Origin: Clonostachys chloroleuca
Lineage: Eukaryota > Ascomycota > Sordariomycetes > Hypocreales > Bionectriaceae
Assembly: GCA_037952775.1 (NCBI GenBank)
Contig: JBANAY010000003.1
Location: forward strand, 31,806,001 to 31,870,000
Direction: 5' to 3'
DNA: 64,000 nt
The notes below the pieces were generated by a model, which was not told the origin of the DNA, ran no database searches, and saw only the letters and a list, made by a program, of their open reading frames with translations. This document shows positions 35,780-47,029 of this stretch, in pieces (position 1 is the first letter of the stretch; each line of letters starts with the position of its first letter). The translations under genes and the position numbers were made by a program.

Positions 35780-37599
35780 TGAGGCGACGGAGGGGAGGAG
35801 GAGAGGTGGAGGCGGGTTGAGGGCGTGGGCGCGGACGAGGAAGTAGTCGAGCAAGTGGCCTCCGTCTAATAATCAGCTAGATGGCGGCCTAAGACGTTGG
35901 TGGCAGCATCGGGCAAGAAAACGCAGAGACTGGACGAAACGGAAGCATTCTAGGGGAGCAAGGAAACTCGTCACAAAGGAAACGCCAGGAGGATGCAGGA
36001 ACAGAACAGCCCGGCGGAGGAGTTGGTTGATCGCTCTTGATTGTGAACACCCATTACTGACTTGTCTTGCGTTTACCGTGACAACTGTGGGCCCTATTCC
36101 CCCTTAGGAGGCAAAGGAGAGGAAGGACGCAAGCATGTGGATCCAGTATTAATTTCATAGCCCAACCCCAAGTGCCGCTCGCTGTTGGTGCTCTCCAGGG
36201 CCGGCCAGCCAGACTGCGCATGCCCTCCAGCTCCCTCCCGTTCCCTGTGCTCGCTGCATTGCCACCGGCGAGCACAGAGGCGACTGGCAGAAAGCCAAGA
36301 GAACGAAGTGCCTTCTCCATACGAGTCGTCAGCAGCCTTCAGTCCATACGTCACGGAACATAGAGGTGGTATCCACAGGCTAAGAACGCTTCATCGCACT
36401 AAAAAGCTTCTTGCAAGAAACCTGGCCATTCCCTGGTCAGGTCGATGCCACCTCTACCTAGCAGCTCCCGTGGCACTACTACCATCCTTCCGTTCAGGTC
36501 CCTCTTAGGAGCTAATCATTAGAATTAGCATTTCCAGAACCCGGTCGCAGGAACAGGCCCAGGCACAGGCATCTTAATCAACGTCCCAGCCATCCTAGCG
36601 AGGTTTCTAGGAAGAACAGGATTGCGCAGGTCTAGCGGAGATCCGCTTTTACCTTCTCCACGGCCCCCTGAGAGTGTTGCTTCGAGGCACATCGACATGG
36701 ATGCAGCCGTTGGAGGATCCCAAAACAGCGGACGTAAGATACTGCCCCATTAGTTGAACCGTTTCCTCCACTCTCTCCAACGCCCTCAGCCTGTTCTGTC
36801 TACCGAAATTGCACTTCAGTTGGGGTAGCAATAGTCTCACGAGAGGGTTATCAGATCAATGTCGGACTGGTCTGGATTTAGATAACGAACGTATGATGAA
36901 TTCCTATAAAATCGAGATACATTCCTCAGCACCTGTATTTACGAGGAGGCAGACAATTGCCCACCAACCCTCTCTGGATTAGGCGCTTGAAACTATGGCA
37001 AGAGGCTGTTTTCAGGGCACCTGAGTCAATACATTGCAAACAGGCATGTATGCAATACAGATACGTATTTTCGAGGTCCAAAGGATGGTCTTTCGAAGAA
37101 AGATAAGCCAAACACGTTCACTTTGAAGAACCATGTCTTGGATGCAATTATTTCTAGGCCTGTTGAGGATCATGAGGAGAACGGTCCACCTGATGGAGTG
37201 ATGCTAAGTGGACCTGGATGGAGGTACTTAGGCTGAGCTGCTGTCCTGTAGACTAGAGGGTTAAATGATTTCAATGCAGCGGGCAGTTGCTATTATTTAG
37301 ATTTGCTGCGGCTGTCGCGCACCGGCAGTGCGCCCAATTGCATACCAAACGCACAACAGCATTGGATTTGATTGGTCAATGGGATATGGACGCCTTGCTC
37401 TTGGGTCTTCACGCAAATCACTCACTGCCTGCCACCGGCACGGCTCCTATCGATTGATATGCTGCGGAATCACTACGACTCATCGAGTGTGTGCCTACCT
37501 ATTCTCAAAGGGCCATATTATACCATGGGTTTGCTTACTGTGATTGCGTGTGTGCCTGATTCTTAACTGTGCGTAGGTTACCTGTATAGATTTCATGCT
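35780..37599. other. intergenic region
   Basis: About 1.8 kb of promoter side and spacer DNA upstream of the GT90 gene. The open frames at 36054-36508 occur on both strands and are not coherent. Confidence 0.4.
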
Positions 37600-38065
37600 C
37601 GTGACGACATCTCCTCCAGATCCTTGAATCTAGCCTGCCCCTCCTTTGAAGAGTCATCACGGTCCTTTCATTTTCAGCTTTTCCTTGGCCTACTTGCGGA
37701 ATGAGAGTTGGTCATAACGGGCCTTTGGATGCGTGGCTCCTTGGCGGCCGTTTCGAGTGTTTGTTGCACCCTTGGCAGTCTGGGCAATGATGGACGTGTC
37801 AGGGCCGAATAGCATATTAGCAGCCACATACGTAATTCCGTCTATGTCTTAACTGCATCTTCGGATACGCCGTCGGAATATATGTTAGGGATCTCGACAA
37901 GCGAAAAGTCGGGACAGAAGTAGGATAGCAGAGCTTGGTGTTTTAGACGGAGCGGACTGTGCCACGGACTCTGTAGCCGTGCTTCAGGATGGTCTTGACA
38001 ATGACACTTCCTAGGTAGCCCTTAGCACCGGTGACGAGAATCAGATCATTGAGAGGAGCGACAGA
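37600..38065 (-). pseudogene. decayed NAD(P)-dependent epimerase/reductase (extended SDR)
   Basis: This is a relic of the start of a dihydroflavonol-reductase/aldehyde-reductase-like enzyme. On the minus strand, at about 38060-37960, one reads APLNDLILVTGAKGYLGSV, the Rossmann TGxxGxxG dinucleotide loop, then RVRGTVRS and a stop. In a second frame comes LSYFCPDFSLVEIPN, then a stop. In a third come DGITYVAANMLFGPDTS and IIAQTAKGATN. After another shift come AAKEPRIQR and the remnant of the catalytic-Ser region (NSHSASRP). The segments are in the correct family order over about 460 bp with at least three frame changes and two stops, so this is real decay and not a single error. Nothing of the C-terminal half is visible. 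Confidence 0.75.
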
Positions 38066-40373
38066 CACTGACAAAATTTCGCGTGAGATAACAGTCTACA
38101 GAAATGCGCACACGAGTAGATCGCTAAGCATTGGGTTCAGTTGGTGAATCGACTTGGCCAATGGTGATTTCCGATAGCGAGAGGGAATCTTCGCTATTCA
38201 AAGACAATAAAGACAATATACATGGCTAGTCGTACATTTATTCGATTGCTAAGCCAAATTCTCATTATTGGCGATGTCTCTTCTTGGACCTTGGTGTTCA
38301 ACGTCCAACCGACATTCCATGCTGATCCCTAGATACAAGCGTTGGGCAACATATTGCAGGATGATGCGTAGAAATAAATACACATAGAAGCTTGCAACGA
38401 TTTACTTGATAGGAGAATAAGACTTCCAGTTTATCCAATTTTGGTTGGCCTCCACCTCCGTGGCGAACATTGCGCCATGTGTGTACAGTCTCATTTTCAA
38501 GAACTTACCACAAGTTGGATTGTCCCCTCAGCCACAATCCTATCCAGGAACAAACAAAAATCAATTTCACCATGCTAACGGGCAAGTTCGTCCATCAGAA
38601 CCCATTCAATCAGCCCAGGGAAGATAAGTACTACTCAGAACACTTATACGGCACAGTCGTGGCAACCTCGACTAATTCTGACTAACCAACGCATAAATCA
38701 CATGTATGAGACTTCCCTTCTGATCACTCAGCCATCTTAATTTATGACCTCTTCTAGATGGCGCATCCATAAGACCGCGTCTTTATTGATTGGCATTGTA
38801 AATGTGAGACAAAGCCATCTAGGATACTGTGCTGTAGGCGGAGGCTTTGGTCCTTTACCAGCAAGAGACATTGACGTAGAGCAACCGTTGAGAATCACTA
38901 TCTTTGTATTCTTTACGCGTGCATCCTGTGCTAAGAGAAGCTGATCTTGCACAACCAAGGCATTAACTTGCTTATTGGGTCACCTCACAGGGCTCAGGCC
39001 TCAGCAGTGGTTTGGCCCCCATCTAGACAGAAAGCGGTCAGAGAATTGGAGAGATTAGGAAGCGCCCGATCCTACTCCTCTTGGAAAATGGAATGCAACA
39101 GCAAATTCATCTAAACTTTCCATGGGGTCGGTGAAGATAACGGGGAGCTCCAGGGAAGAGATACAAATTACGGAGCACCCACAACAGTAGTTCATAAGAA
39201 CCATGCGGATGTACATGATAAAATGCCAAAATGCAACATGACCCCTTCTGCAAGCAAGGTTATGAATGCATGGGATCTGTCTTTCACTGCATTGTTTGTT
39301 TCACATAGCACCAACTCCCTGTAGCTGCTTTCCAGGCAGATCTTTAGGCCTCACAGCACCACCGTATCGCCTTAACCGAGCGACCGTTTAGCCCAAGGAG
39401 GGAGCCACAACTAAAAGAACATTCGACAAGAATCCTCATGGCCTCAGCTCCGTCCTGCAGGCGGAATTAAAGCCTCACCGTTCTAGCCACGCCTCGCCAC
39501 GGGTGGTAAGAGGCAACCCACATCATTCTATTGGTTGGGCGAGTTTGAGCCTCTAGCAGGGGCCGCTAATTACACCAGTGGTGCAGCGCACAAATTTCAA
39601 AAAGGGGTGGGCAGGTAGCTGCGATTTTCGTTGGATCGAGCTACCCGCAGAAAACCGCCATGGTTTCTGGTTGACGAAATGAATCTCTGCAGCAATCCCA
39701 GCCTCGATGGATCTGCAACAATGGCGCTCTCACAAGAGGATTAGTGCCAGGGCGCCCTCGCAGCTCGTCTAGGAAGGTGCGTGATACCGCCAGCATTTCT
39801 TCTTACAGAACCACCTCGTCGGCCGAACTTGGGTGGGGTGAGGCCAGCGGCCAGCAACACACGGCAAGCAAAATCGGAATCTGTGCCTTATTACAGCGTG
39901 CCGAACATCATGTACCTGCATTCAGCAATGCAGGAAAAGAAAAATCTGCGTACGTAGTGACATACGTACTATAAAACGAGGAATGAAGGCGTCATAACCC
40001 CTGCACGGCCTGGCAATCTTGCAAAAACTGGGTTACAGTGTTTGTGCATACTGTCGAGGTATTAATCGCAGGTTCTAATTATCTCCAGAGACCGTCCCTG
40101 TCCCTGTTCAACTCACTTGATGCGCCGGAGCGGCAGCACTATCACATCACGCACGAAAATCTACGAGTTGATAGCTTTCTCATGAAATTTGGGGCATCTG
40201 GCAAAGGTTCCATTGTATTCGCCCAGATGTGCGACTATCCCGTGACTCTAAAAAGTACTTTTTTTCTTTGCCATGGGTATGGTGTTTCCCAAAACGCCTA
40301 GCATGCCTGTCATGAAATGTTCATTGATTTTTTGTTACTTTTCCCCACTACTACCCAACACGACTGCAAGTGT
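38066..40373. other. 2.3-kb intergenic region
   Basis: No gene was recognised on either strand. Small frames (38470-38685, 39744-39974, 40038-40301) lack motifs. The right end is the 3' flank of the uS8 gene. Confidence 0.4.
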
Positions 40374-41034
40374 CTAGTAGAAGAATCCAATGATCTTGCC
40401 AGCAACGTGCTTGCGACGGGCCTCCTCGTGGTCCATGATACCGGCGGAGGTGGTCAGGACGACGTAACCGAACTGACGGGCGGGGAGCAGCTTGACAACC
40501 CACTTCTCGAGGTCGGCGAGACGGACGTTGTAGCGGGGAGAGATGACACCGGTCTTGTTGAGACGGCCGTTGAGCTGGACGATGATCTTGCCAGAGCGGT
40601 GGTCGTCGACCTCCTCGAATTCTCCGATATAGCCTATTAAACGGCGAAGAATGAGCTTTTTATGTTGCGAGAGACTAAACGTTAAACGTCATGGGTGTTT
40701 TTGTGAAAGCAAAAAAATTCAGAGAAACGTGTAAGATCTCCGCAGAAATTCAATCTATCGGCAACTTATAGGGGCTGGGCCGTGGATGCGAATCGACCGT
40801 CGCCCTAGTTATCATGCCGAAGTAATAAACAGGAGAATGGAAAAGGGCAAAGGGGGACCCATGACGTTCAACGAAGTTGCTTGTTCCAGGATTGGACCTA
40901 CCGTGGCGCTGCATGACCTGGAGGAACTTGATGATGACCTTGGAGGAAGGTCGGATTAGGACCTGGCGCTTGCCGGTCTTCTCGGCGTTGTTGATGTTGT
41001 TGAGAGCATCGTGGAGGACGGAAGTGCGAACCAT
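40374..41034 (-). CDS. RPS22: 40S ribosomal protein uS8 (S22/S15a)
   Basis: A cytosolic small-subunit ribosomal protein that binds helices of the 18S rRNA central domain. Exons 41034-40902 and 40633-40374 give 130 aa, exactly the eukaryotic uS8 length. It starts [18 protein letters not shown], has [22 protein letters not shown] before the 268-nt intron, continues with [17 protein letters not shown], and ends [20 protein letters not shown] then GKIIGFFY. The phase-1 intron lies within the Gly codon after MQRH. It is divergent from eS12, as is common for co-regulated ribosomal-protein genes. Confidence 0.97.
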
Positions 41035-41687
41035 TTTGGCGGTTGTGAAGAGGAGATTCTCAAATCAAGTGGGATATGAGGTGTCTGCCAGGAAGAATTC
41101 TACGTTAGCCTCTTGGGCCTGTGAGCGAGAAGAGTGCCCTCAGCGATCGGTCGAGGAGGGTTCTGCCGCCCAGTGCTGAAGAGGAGAAGCGTATCTCGAG
41201 CCATTGCCAGCCCAGGTGACTCGTGCATCCGACGAAACGACGAGACACAACCGTTGGAGTCTCTCACGGGAGACAACGCTCGAGATTGCTCTCCCTAGCC
41301 ACGATGCAAGGCATTATCTTCCAGGTCCGAATCGCCGTGGGCGATTCATATCACTTACCTCGAGGAAAAGGTGATGCGTTGTTGGGTTGTCAAGTGGTCG
41401 AGAGGAAAGTCCAGGCGAAGTCGAAAAATCAGCTCGCAATTCCCACGCGCACCGAAAGGTGGGCCGCACGAAAAGTTGGTGTGCCCTGGTGGTCCGTGCA
41501 CGACAAAATGCCCTAATGGGGGGCGCACTGCGCTCGCTTGCATTTTCGGCAAATCCCCGTGTCCCGGACCCGACATTGTTCTAGATCATCCACGAACTGC
41601 AACTTCATTCCCAACTTTCCTTTCCATATCATATTAAAATTCTAGTTGACTCTTCGAGGATCGCCCGACGAGAAAAATTCAGCAACA
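41035..41687. promoter_or_regulatory. bidirectional ribosomal-protein promoter (uS8 / eS12)
   Basis: A region of 653 bp separates the two start codons. A CCCTAA element at 41511-41516 resembles the Tbf1-type telomere-like boxes used at many fungal ribosomal-protein promoters. C/T-rich tracts precede the eS12 ATG. The link to Tbf1 is inferred from a six-base match only. Confidence 0.4.
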
Positions 41688-42358
41688 ATGGTGAGTATCC
41701 CGATGCTGCAACCTCTCAATCGCGACGGTTTGTGGTAGCCAGATGCTTGACTCTGCGCATATCGCGAATTTGGCGAATTGAGGAAGCGGAACGTCATCCA
41801 GAGGGACATTACGACTGACAATGCTTTTTCTCGACAGTCGGACGTAGAAGACAACACCCCCGAGGTCGTCGAGGAGGTCGAGGTTTCCGGTGATGCCCCC
41901 AAGGGTCAGATGTCCGTCCTGGACGCCCTCAAGGGTGTTCTGAAGCTCGCCCTCATCCACGATGGTCTGGCCCGTGGTCTCCGCGAAGCCTCCAAGGCTC
42001 TCGACCGTCGTCAAGCCCACATGTGCGTCCTCAACGAGAACTGCGAAGAGGAGGCCTATAAGAAGCTCGTCATTGCTCTCTGCTCGGAGCATAAGATTCC
42101 TCTGATCAAGGTGCCCGATGGCAAGCAGCTCGGAGAGTGGGCTGGTCTCTGTACGTTTTGCCCTCTTATCCTATGAACGGGGTCCATCCGCGAAAATGTA
42201 CGGCACAGAACGCCAACTAACACGGATATTCAGGTGTCCTTGACCGTGAGGGTAACGCCCGCAAGGTTGTCAACTGCTCTTGCGTCGTTGTCAAGGATTG
42301 GGGTGAGGAGTCCCAGGAGCGCTCCATTCTCCTCAACTACTTCCAGACCGAGCAATAA
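41688..42358 (+). CDS. RPS12: 40S ribosomal protein eS12
   Basis: A small-subunit ribosomal protein of the L7Ae fold. Three exons: 41688-41690 (the ATG alone), 41838-42150 and 42234-42358, giving 146 aa. The first intron begins directly after the start codon (ATG|GTGAGT), and exon 2 opens [16 protein letters not shown]. Family core: [37 protein letters not shown] and [19 protein letters not shown]. The last exon has [14 protein letters not shown]. The acidic N-terminus and the length are normal. It converges on the parvulin gene, about 206 bp from its stop. Confidence 0.96.
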
Positions 42359-42564
42359 GTGCGACATGGGTGACGGCGTTGATGCGAAGGGAGGATTAGA
42401 GGCGTGGGATCTAGATTCTGATTCCACAGGAACCGAATCACTTGGTTGTGCTCTTAGATCACTTCGGTTGATAGGCCATCGGCACATGGACCGGAATACA
42501 AAAAAAAGTTTATCTTTCCAGACCGAACTGGATATCATTTTCACGTTTACCCTGGCATGACTCT

Positions 42565-43108
42565 CTACTTTCGTCCTTCCACCTGAAGTCCCATTGTAAA
42601 CACCCCGCCGGTATCTGTAGACGTAACGACAGAAACTTACCATGATGATGTGATACCCAAACTCTGTCTTCACCTCGGCGAATTTCGGGCTACTCGTAGA
42701 GCTAGGTTCCAGAGCAAAGGCAACCTCTTCAAACTTGGGATCCAAGCTCCCTTTGGTCTTCCAGCCCAATGAGCCTCCTGCCATCACAGTTAGCACCAGA
42801 TCACGGCGCTCCCTCTCAGCTACATCCAGCCTACCTTGTCTGGCCTTGTCCTCGGAGAAGGTCCTTGCGACCTCATCAAACTTGACGCCTTCGTTCAATT
42901 TCGCCAATGCCTCCTCCTTTCTGGCGTGCTTCTCACACTAGTCGTCCAAATGTTAGTAGATATGGAGGGGCTGGCAGCCGAAGGCGACGAGACTCACCAA
43001 GATGTGTCGGACATTGATCGACTGTGCGCCCTTGGCTTTACCGCCGCCCTCATTGCTGTCTCCCCCACCTTTCCCTTTGCCGCTGCCTTTCTTGTCGTTT
43101 TTGCCCAT
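42565..43108 (-). CDS. Par14-type parvulin peptidyl-prolyl isomerase
   Basis: A cis/trans prolyl isomerase of the small non-phospho-specific parvulin class (human Pin4/Par14). Four exons (43108-42998, 42937-42835, 42777-42641, 42582-42565) give 122 aa. Residues 1-30 are Gly/Lys-rich and unstructured ([14 protein letters not shown]), like the DNA/preribosome-binding extension of Par14. The rotamase domain shows [49 protein letters not shown] and ends VEGRK. It has no WW domain, so it is not Ess1/Pin1. The unspliced third segment (42834-42778) and the run-on at 42640 are introns, since splicing restores family sequence at each junction. Confidence 0.94.
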
Positions 43109-43439
43109 TTTCGTCTGTGAGATTTGCCTAGGGTTTGTTGTGATGTTGTATGGAGATGAAAAGCTGCCCCGCCAGCACCGAGAAGACGGATAATGTGACA
43201 CTCAGTGCCCCTCCTTCGCAGCTACCCCATACATCATCTACATGCCTTTTAAAAAGGCTTCCTTGACCCTGCGTTCATCAAGAACAAACAATTTACTAAA
43301 TTAGTATCGTCACTTGATATTTCTATTCATGATTTAAAAAAGAACAATATTCTGATTCTCTTGCGAAGTCATTTTTAGGTGGTAAGTTTCCTCAGACATG
43401 TCTAGTTTTGCCAGTGTGCAGCACAAATGAAAATGTACT
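43109..43439. other. short spacer
   Basis: This is promoter DNA of the parvulin gene and the 3' flank of the SRA gene, with nothing else seen. Confidence 0.4.
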
Positions 43440-44929
43440 TCATCGCTCCCACTTGAGATCTGCAAGTTTATGGACGTTTTTCAGCTCCTCCAGGTTCTCC
43501 GAGTCTAGGATATCTTCGTCTCTCATCCTCTGGATGACCTTCATCGACTCAAGCTGGACCATTTCCTGGAATCGCTCCTGGTCGGCTTTCTTCTGAGCCC
43601 TCTCCCGCTTCCACTCCAGATACTTCTCGTCGTCCCATTTCTTCCTCAGGATGTCACTCTCAAGCTTCTCAAACAGGTACCAATCATCCATATCCGACGG
43701 CATGGGTGACTGACATATTTCATGCATTGGCTTTTGTGCTCCGACGCGCTCCAGGTCGATGCTTAGACGGAACACTCCGGTGAGCTGATTACGGCTCTGC
43801 CCGTACCGGCGAATGATGTACCTACAGAGCACGGGTCAATCAAAGATCAAATGTTACCATGATTGGCCTCGGATGTCTCTAGGGAACATACTGTCCATCG
43901 TACCGCACACCACCCCTTGGTGCAAAAGGACTTTTAAGAAGGTGGCCACGGAGAACGCGGATTCTGGTGCCAACCTGGGATATGAGCGCCACACACATGT
44001 CCCTCAGCGTTCCTTCTCTCACATACTTCGTGGTCCCAGCAGGCCATTGTGCTATCTCGGTTCCTGTGAGCAAAGGCATGGTGGCAATGCCGTATCTACC
44101 CTTGGACACGGAGTCGGAGGAGCAGCAGACAATTCCGTCTCGTTGAGCGCAGGCCAAGTTTAACCACCAACTATGCCCCAATGATTAACAGTTGATTCAA
44201 CCTTTATTTCCCCGCGAATTCGGGGCAGTATCTGTGTATGAGACTTACTGTCCTTCCTTGATTTCAGTGTTTCCTTCAACTTCAGAGAGTGCCTCTCCGC
44301 TCTTAGCAGCCCACTGGCATGCTTCTCCACACTTTGCATCGTCAAAGTAGACATTGTCCAACCGTCCATTCTTCTGTGTCAGTCCATAGTATCGAGAATT
44401 ATCCAGTCCCAGATAGCCTTCTCGTAGTCTCATTCTCCAGTGTCTCTGAAGGCTGTCAGCTATCGACAGGCAGGCCCGTAAATCCGGGCTCATGTGCTCC
44501 AGGTGACGGGTCTTGTCATGGATATCGGCAAGCAGCTTGTCTAAACGGGTGGCTCGGATGAGCCTGAGGTCAAGGATGGGTGCCTCATCGTATTCGCTCT
44601 TGATGACGGCGCCCAATAGCCGCATCAGAACGTCGCCCCTCGGTCCGAGACAAGCATCTTCCTGAAGGCTAGTTCGAACGTCGTTACAAAGGCCTAGCAG
44701 GGCATTCTGGTTGATCGTGACGTCTCCGTTGTTTTCCGTGTCCAACGCGTCTACTGGTGGAGCAGCTGTCAAGGGAAGATGTCAGGATGTTGGTGGCACA
44801 CAAAGGAGCACTCGCTCATTCCTGCCAAATCAACTCACATTTGGACTCATTGTATGGCTCAGCTGTACCTAGATCTCCGCTCTGCTCGGGCTTCTTCCCT
44901 CTGGTTGGTGGATATATTTGCAACGCCAT
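43440..44929 (-). CDS. SRA/YDG-domain protein
   Basis: A fungal protein with an SRA (YDG) fold, the module that in UHRF1 and plant SUVH proteins flips out modified cytosines. Exons 44929-44839, 44765-44249, 44170-43892 and 43821-43440 give 422 aa. Residues 1-200 are helical with no known domain. The SRA region (about 205-310) shows HWWLNLACAQRDGI, then VRVLRGH-like text (TRIRVLRGHLLKSPFAP), the name motif RYDGQYIIRRYG, and VFRLSIDLERV. The last 100 residues are highly charged and predicted coiled coil (KRERAQKKADQERFQ). There is no RING, PHD or SET domain, so it is a stand-alone reader. Its DNA-modification specificity is unknown. Confidence 0.88.
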
Positions 44930-45835
44930 GGGAAGCTCTCAGGTGCGTAGAAGCATGTGCTGGATACGAACTCTGGCCATACTCCAGGTAGTTCAAGCGA
45001 ACGAGGGTCCCTAAACGTTTTAAATGCGTTTGGCTACATAGTAGCACAGGTTGTCAAGCAAGAAACCGATCAGAATTCGATCAACTAGTAGATACAAGAT
45101 AGAAGAGGGGATGAGAGTCGCTACAGAAAAGCAATGCCAGTCGTGAAACGTCGGATGCTTGTTCGTTTGCGTACCACCTTGTGCTAGCAGGGGATAGGTA
45201 ATAATAGGTAGTATTTGTCGGTAGATGGTTCACCCAAACAACAGCTAATGCAACCATCCGGTTCGGTTTTTATATTTGGAAGCTCTTCACTGGAAACCTT
45301 ATGGGCCTGGTTCTTTTACAACAGTGCAGGCGTGGAGAACTTATACGGAAGTAGCTCGGCGAGCAAAGGAAGCAACTGCGCCTGGTTTCCCCTATACATT
45401 CGGACAGATGGACCTACAGGCCTTATTCAATTCTAATATTCATAGTTAGGGTTTGATGACACTATATCTACTCCAATTCAAGGTATAGAATCCCTATTAG
45501 TCCGTTGAGGTCCGTCAGAATGGGCTCGGCGGACGGCCAGCAAGGCTAGCTAGCTGTCTTATACACAGCAGCGCAGTGCAGTTGTGCTACTGGCGTCAAA
45601 AAGTGCAGCAAACCATACAAAAACTATCTTCGAATCAAGAAAGGAACAAAATCTGCTTCAGGGCCATAGTTCGGAGAATGTGGACAGAGAATGTATTCTA
45701 GCTCTTGTGTAATTTCTACATCTTTCTTCTTGGAGCGAAGTTATCAGATAATACAGCCATGGTCATAATCCCAGCAGGATACAATATGTAATACACAACA
45801 ATGTACAACGGCAACACACCTCGCCCCCTGTGCTT
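44930..45835. other. intergenic spacer
   Basis: This is promoter DNA of the SRA gene and the 3' flank of IBA57. No gene or repeat was recognised. Confidence 0.4.
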
Positions 45836-47029
45836 CTACCCTTGTGCCGCCTCGTTCAGTCCACTCCTCAGCCAGTCGGGTACAAAGGCTTTTACCTTAA
45901 CCCCGCTCTTATCGCCATCTTCGCCCCATTCAAGCTGGAACTCGTGGTCCAGCTGGAAGGACGCAGCGGCAACCTCACCAGGCAGGGTAATGTCGGTCAT
46001 GATCTCCAGACGGCACAGACCCAGGCCGATGTTCCCCACGCCCTTCAGCCACTTCCCTGCGCTCCGCCCTCGCTTCCCGATGCGTCCAATGCTGGTATCC
46101 CGGGGCACTAGATCCGCTGTTGGCGTTGAGGCTCCGCTTCCAGCGCCAGCTTGTGGGATGTACTGCAGGCTCGTAGGTATAGGCTCGGACTTGTCGTATA
46201 TCACACAGGGAAGAATGCGTTTCCGTACGACACCACGGTGCTTGGTGCGGATTGTGAGCTCCTGGCCAATGTAGCAACCCTTCCGGAAATCAATCCCGTT
46301 CATGTAATCCATGTTGCTTTCCTGCGGCAGAGCCGTCTCTCGTAAAATCTCGTCCTGGCCCTCCGCCACGCCATTTAGGTACCGCCGTATCGTATACGCA
46401 TCCTCTGTCGTCTCGTCCAAGTCCACCTCGGGCTTGTGCTGCCCCGACTGCAGGATACGGTACCCAAAACCTGGAGCTCGGACGTCCTTGAGGAGGATAT
46501 TGGGATTGGCGCTCGTCGAGGCGAGCTGCAGGTCGGAACTGGAGGCTTCGTCCCACGCCTGCCACACGTTGACCTCGTCCGGCAAGATCTTGCGCACAGT
46601 CACCTTGGCCCGGAGCTTGTATCGCTTGATGAACCTCGCCAACGAGTCGACGTGGTTGGCATCCACCTCGACCAAGAAGGCATTCTCCTCCTGGACGCCC
46701 GCCAATTGTTTTGTATTGGGGTATATATAGAGATCGTGCAGAACCCTCCCCGTAGCGGTTAGGAATCCGGCATAGAAGCCGTCGGTCCTGGGAAGGCCGT
46801 CCTTTCCCACCACATTGGCAGTGACGAGTCCCTGCAAAAACTTGGCGGCGTCCGGGCCGGCGACGGAGAGGAGCTGTCGTGATGCCAATGGCGCAATGCC
46901 TGCCCGCGGGGGCATCAGCGTGGGTATCGTCGAGCTGGAGAAGGATCTGATCTGGCGTCGGCAGTTGAGACAGGTTCGACTGGGCGGGGCATACCGCAGG
47001 GCGCGTGCTGCTGGGGCTGCGGCTCTCAT
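45836..47029 (-). CDS. IBA57: IBA57 / CAF17-type mitochondrial Fe-S assembly protein
   Basis: A folate-binding-like protein that, with Isa1/Isa2, matures mitochondrial [4Fe-4S] proteins such as aconitase and lipoate synthase. A single exon of 397 aa. The first roughly 35 residues are Ala/Arg-rich with RSFSSSTIP, a mitochondrial presequence. The GcvT-like core shows RQLLSVAGPDAAKFLQGLVTAN, then FLTATGRVLHDLYIYP. The family hallmark FRKGCYIGQELTIRT lies at about residues 248-262 and holds the conserved Cys. The C-terminal barrel region follows (GIGKRGRSAGKWL-like text, GLGLCRLEIM). Length and motifs are intact. Confidence 0.96.
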   Translation of the reverse strand: MRAAAPAARALRYAPPSRTCLNCRRQIRSFSSSTIPTLMPPRAGIAPLASRQLLSVAGPDAAKFLQGLVTANVVGKDGLPRTDGFYAGFLTATGRVLHDLYIYPNTKQLAGVQEENAFLVEVDANHVDSLARFIKRYKLRAKVTVRKILPDEVNVWQAWDEASSSDLQLASTSANPNILLKDVRAPGFGYRILQSGQHKPEVDLDETTEDAYTIRRYLNGVAEGQDEILRETALPQESNMDYMNGIDFRKGCYIGQELTIRTKHRGVVRKRILPCVIYDKSEPIPTSLQYIPQAGAGSGASTPTADLVPRDTSIGRIGKRGRSAGKWLKGVGNIGLGLCRLEIMTDITLPGEVAAASFQLDHEFQLEWGEDGDKSGVKVKAFVPDWLRSGLNEAAQG

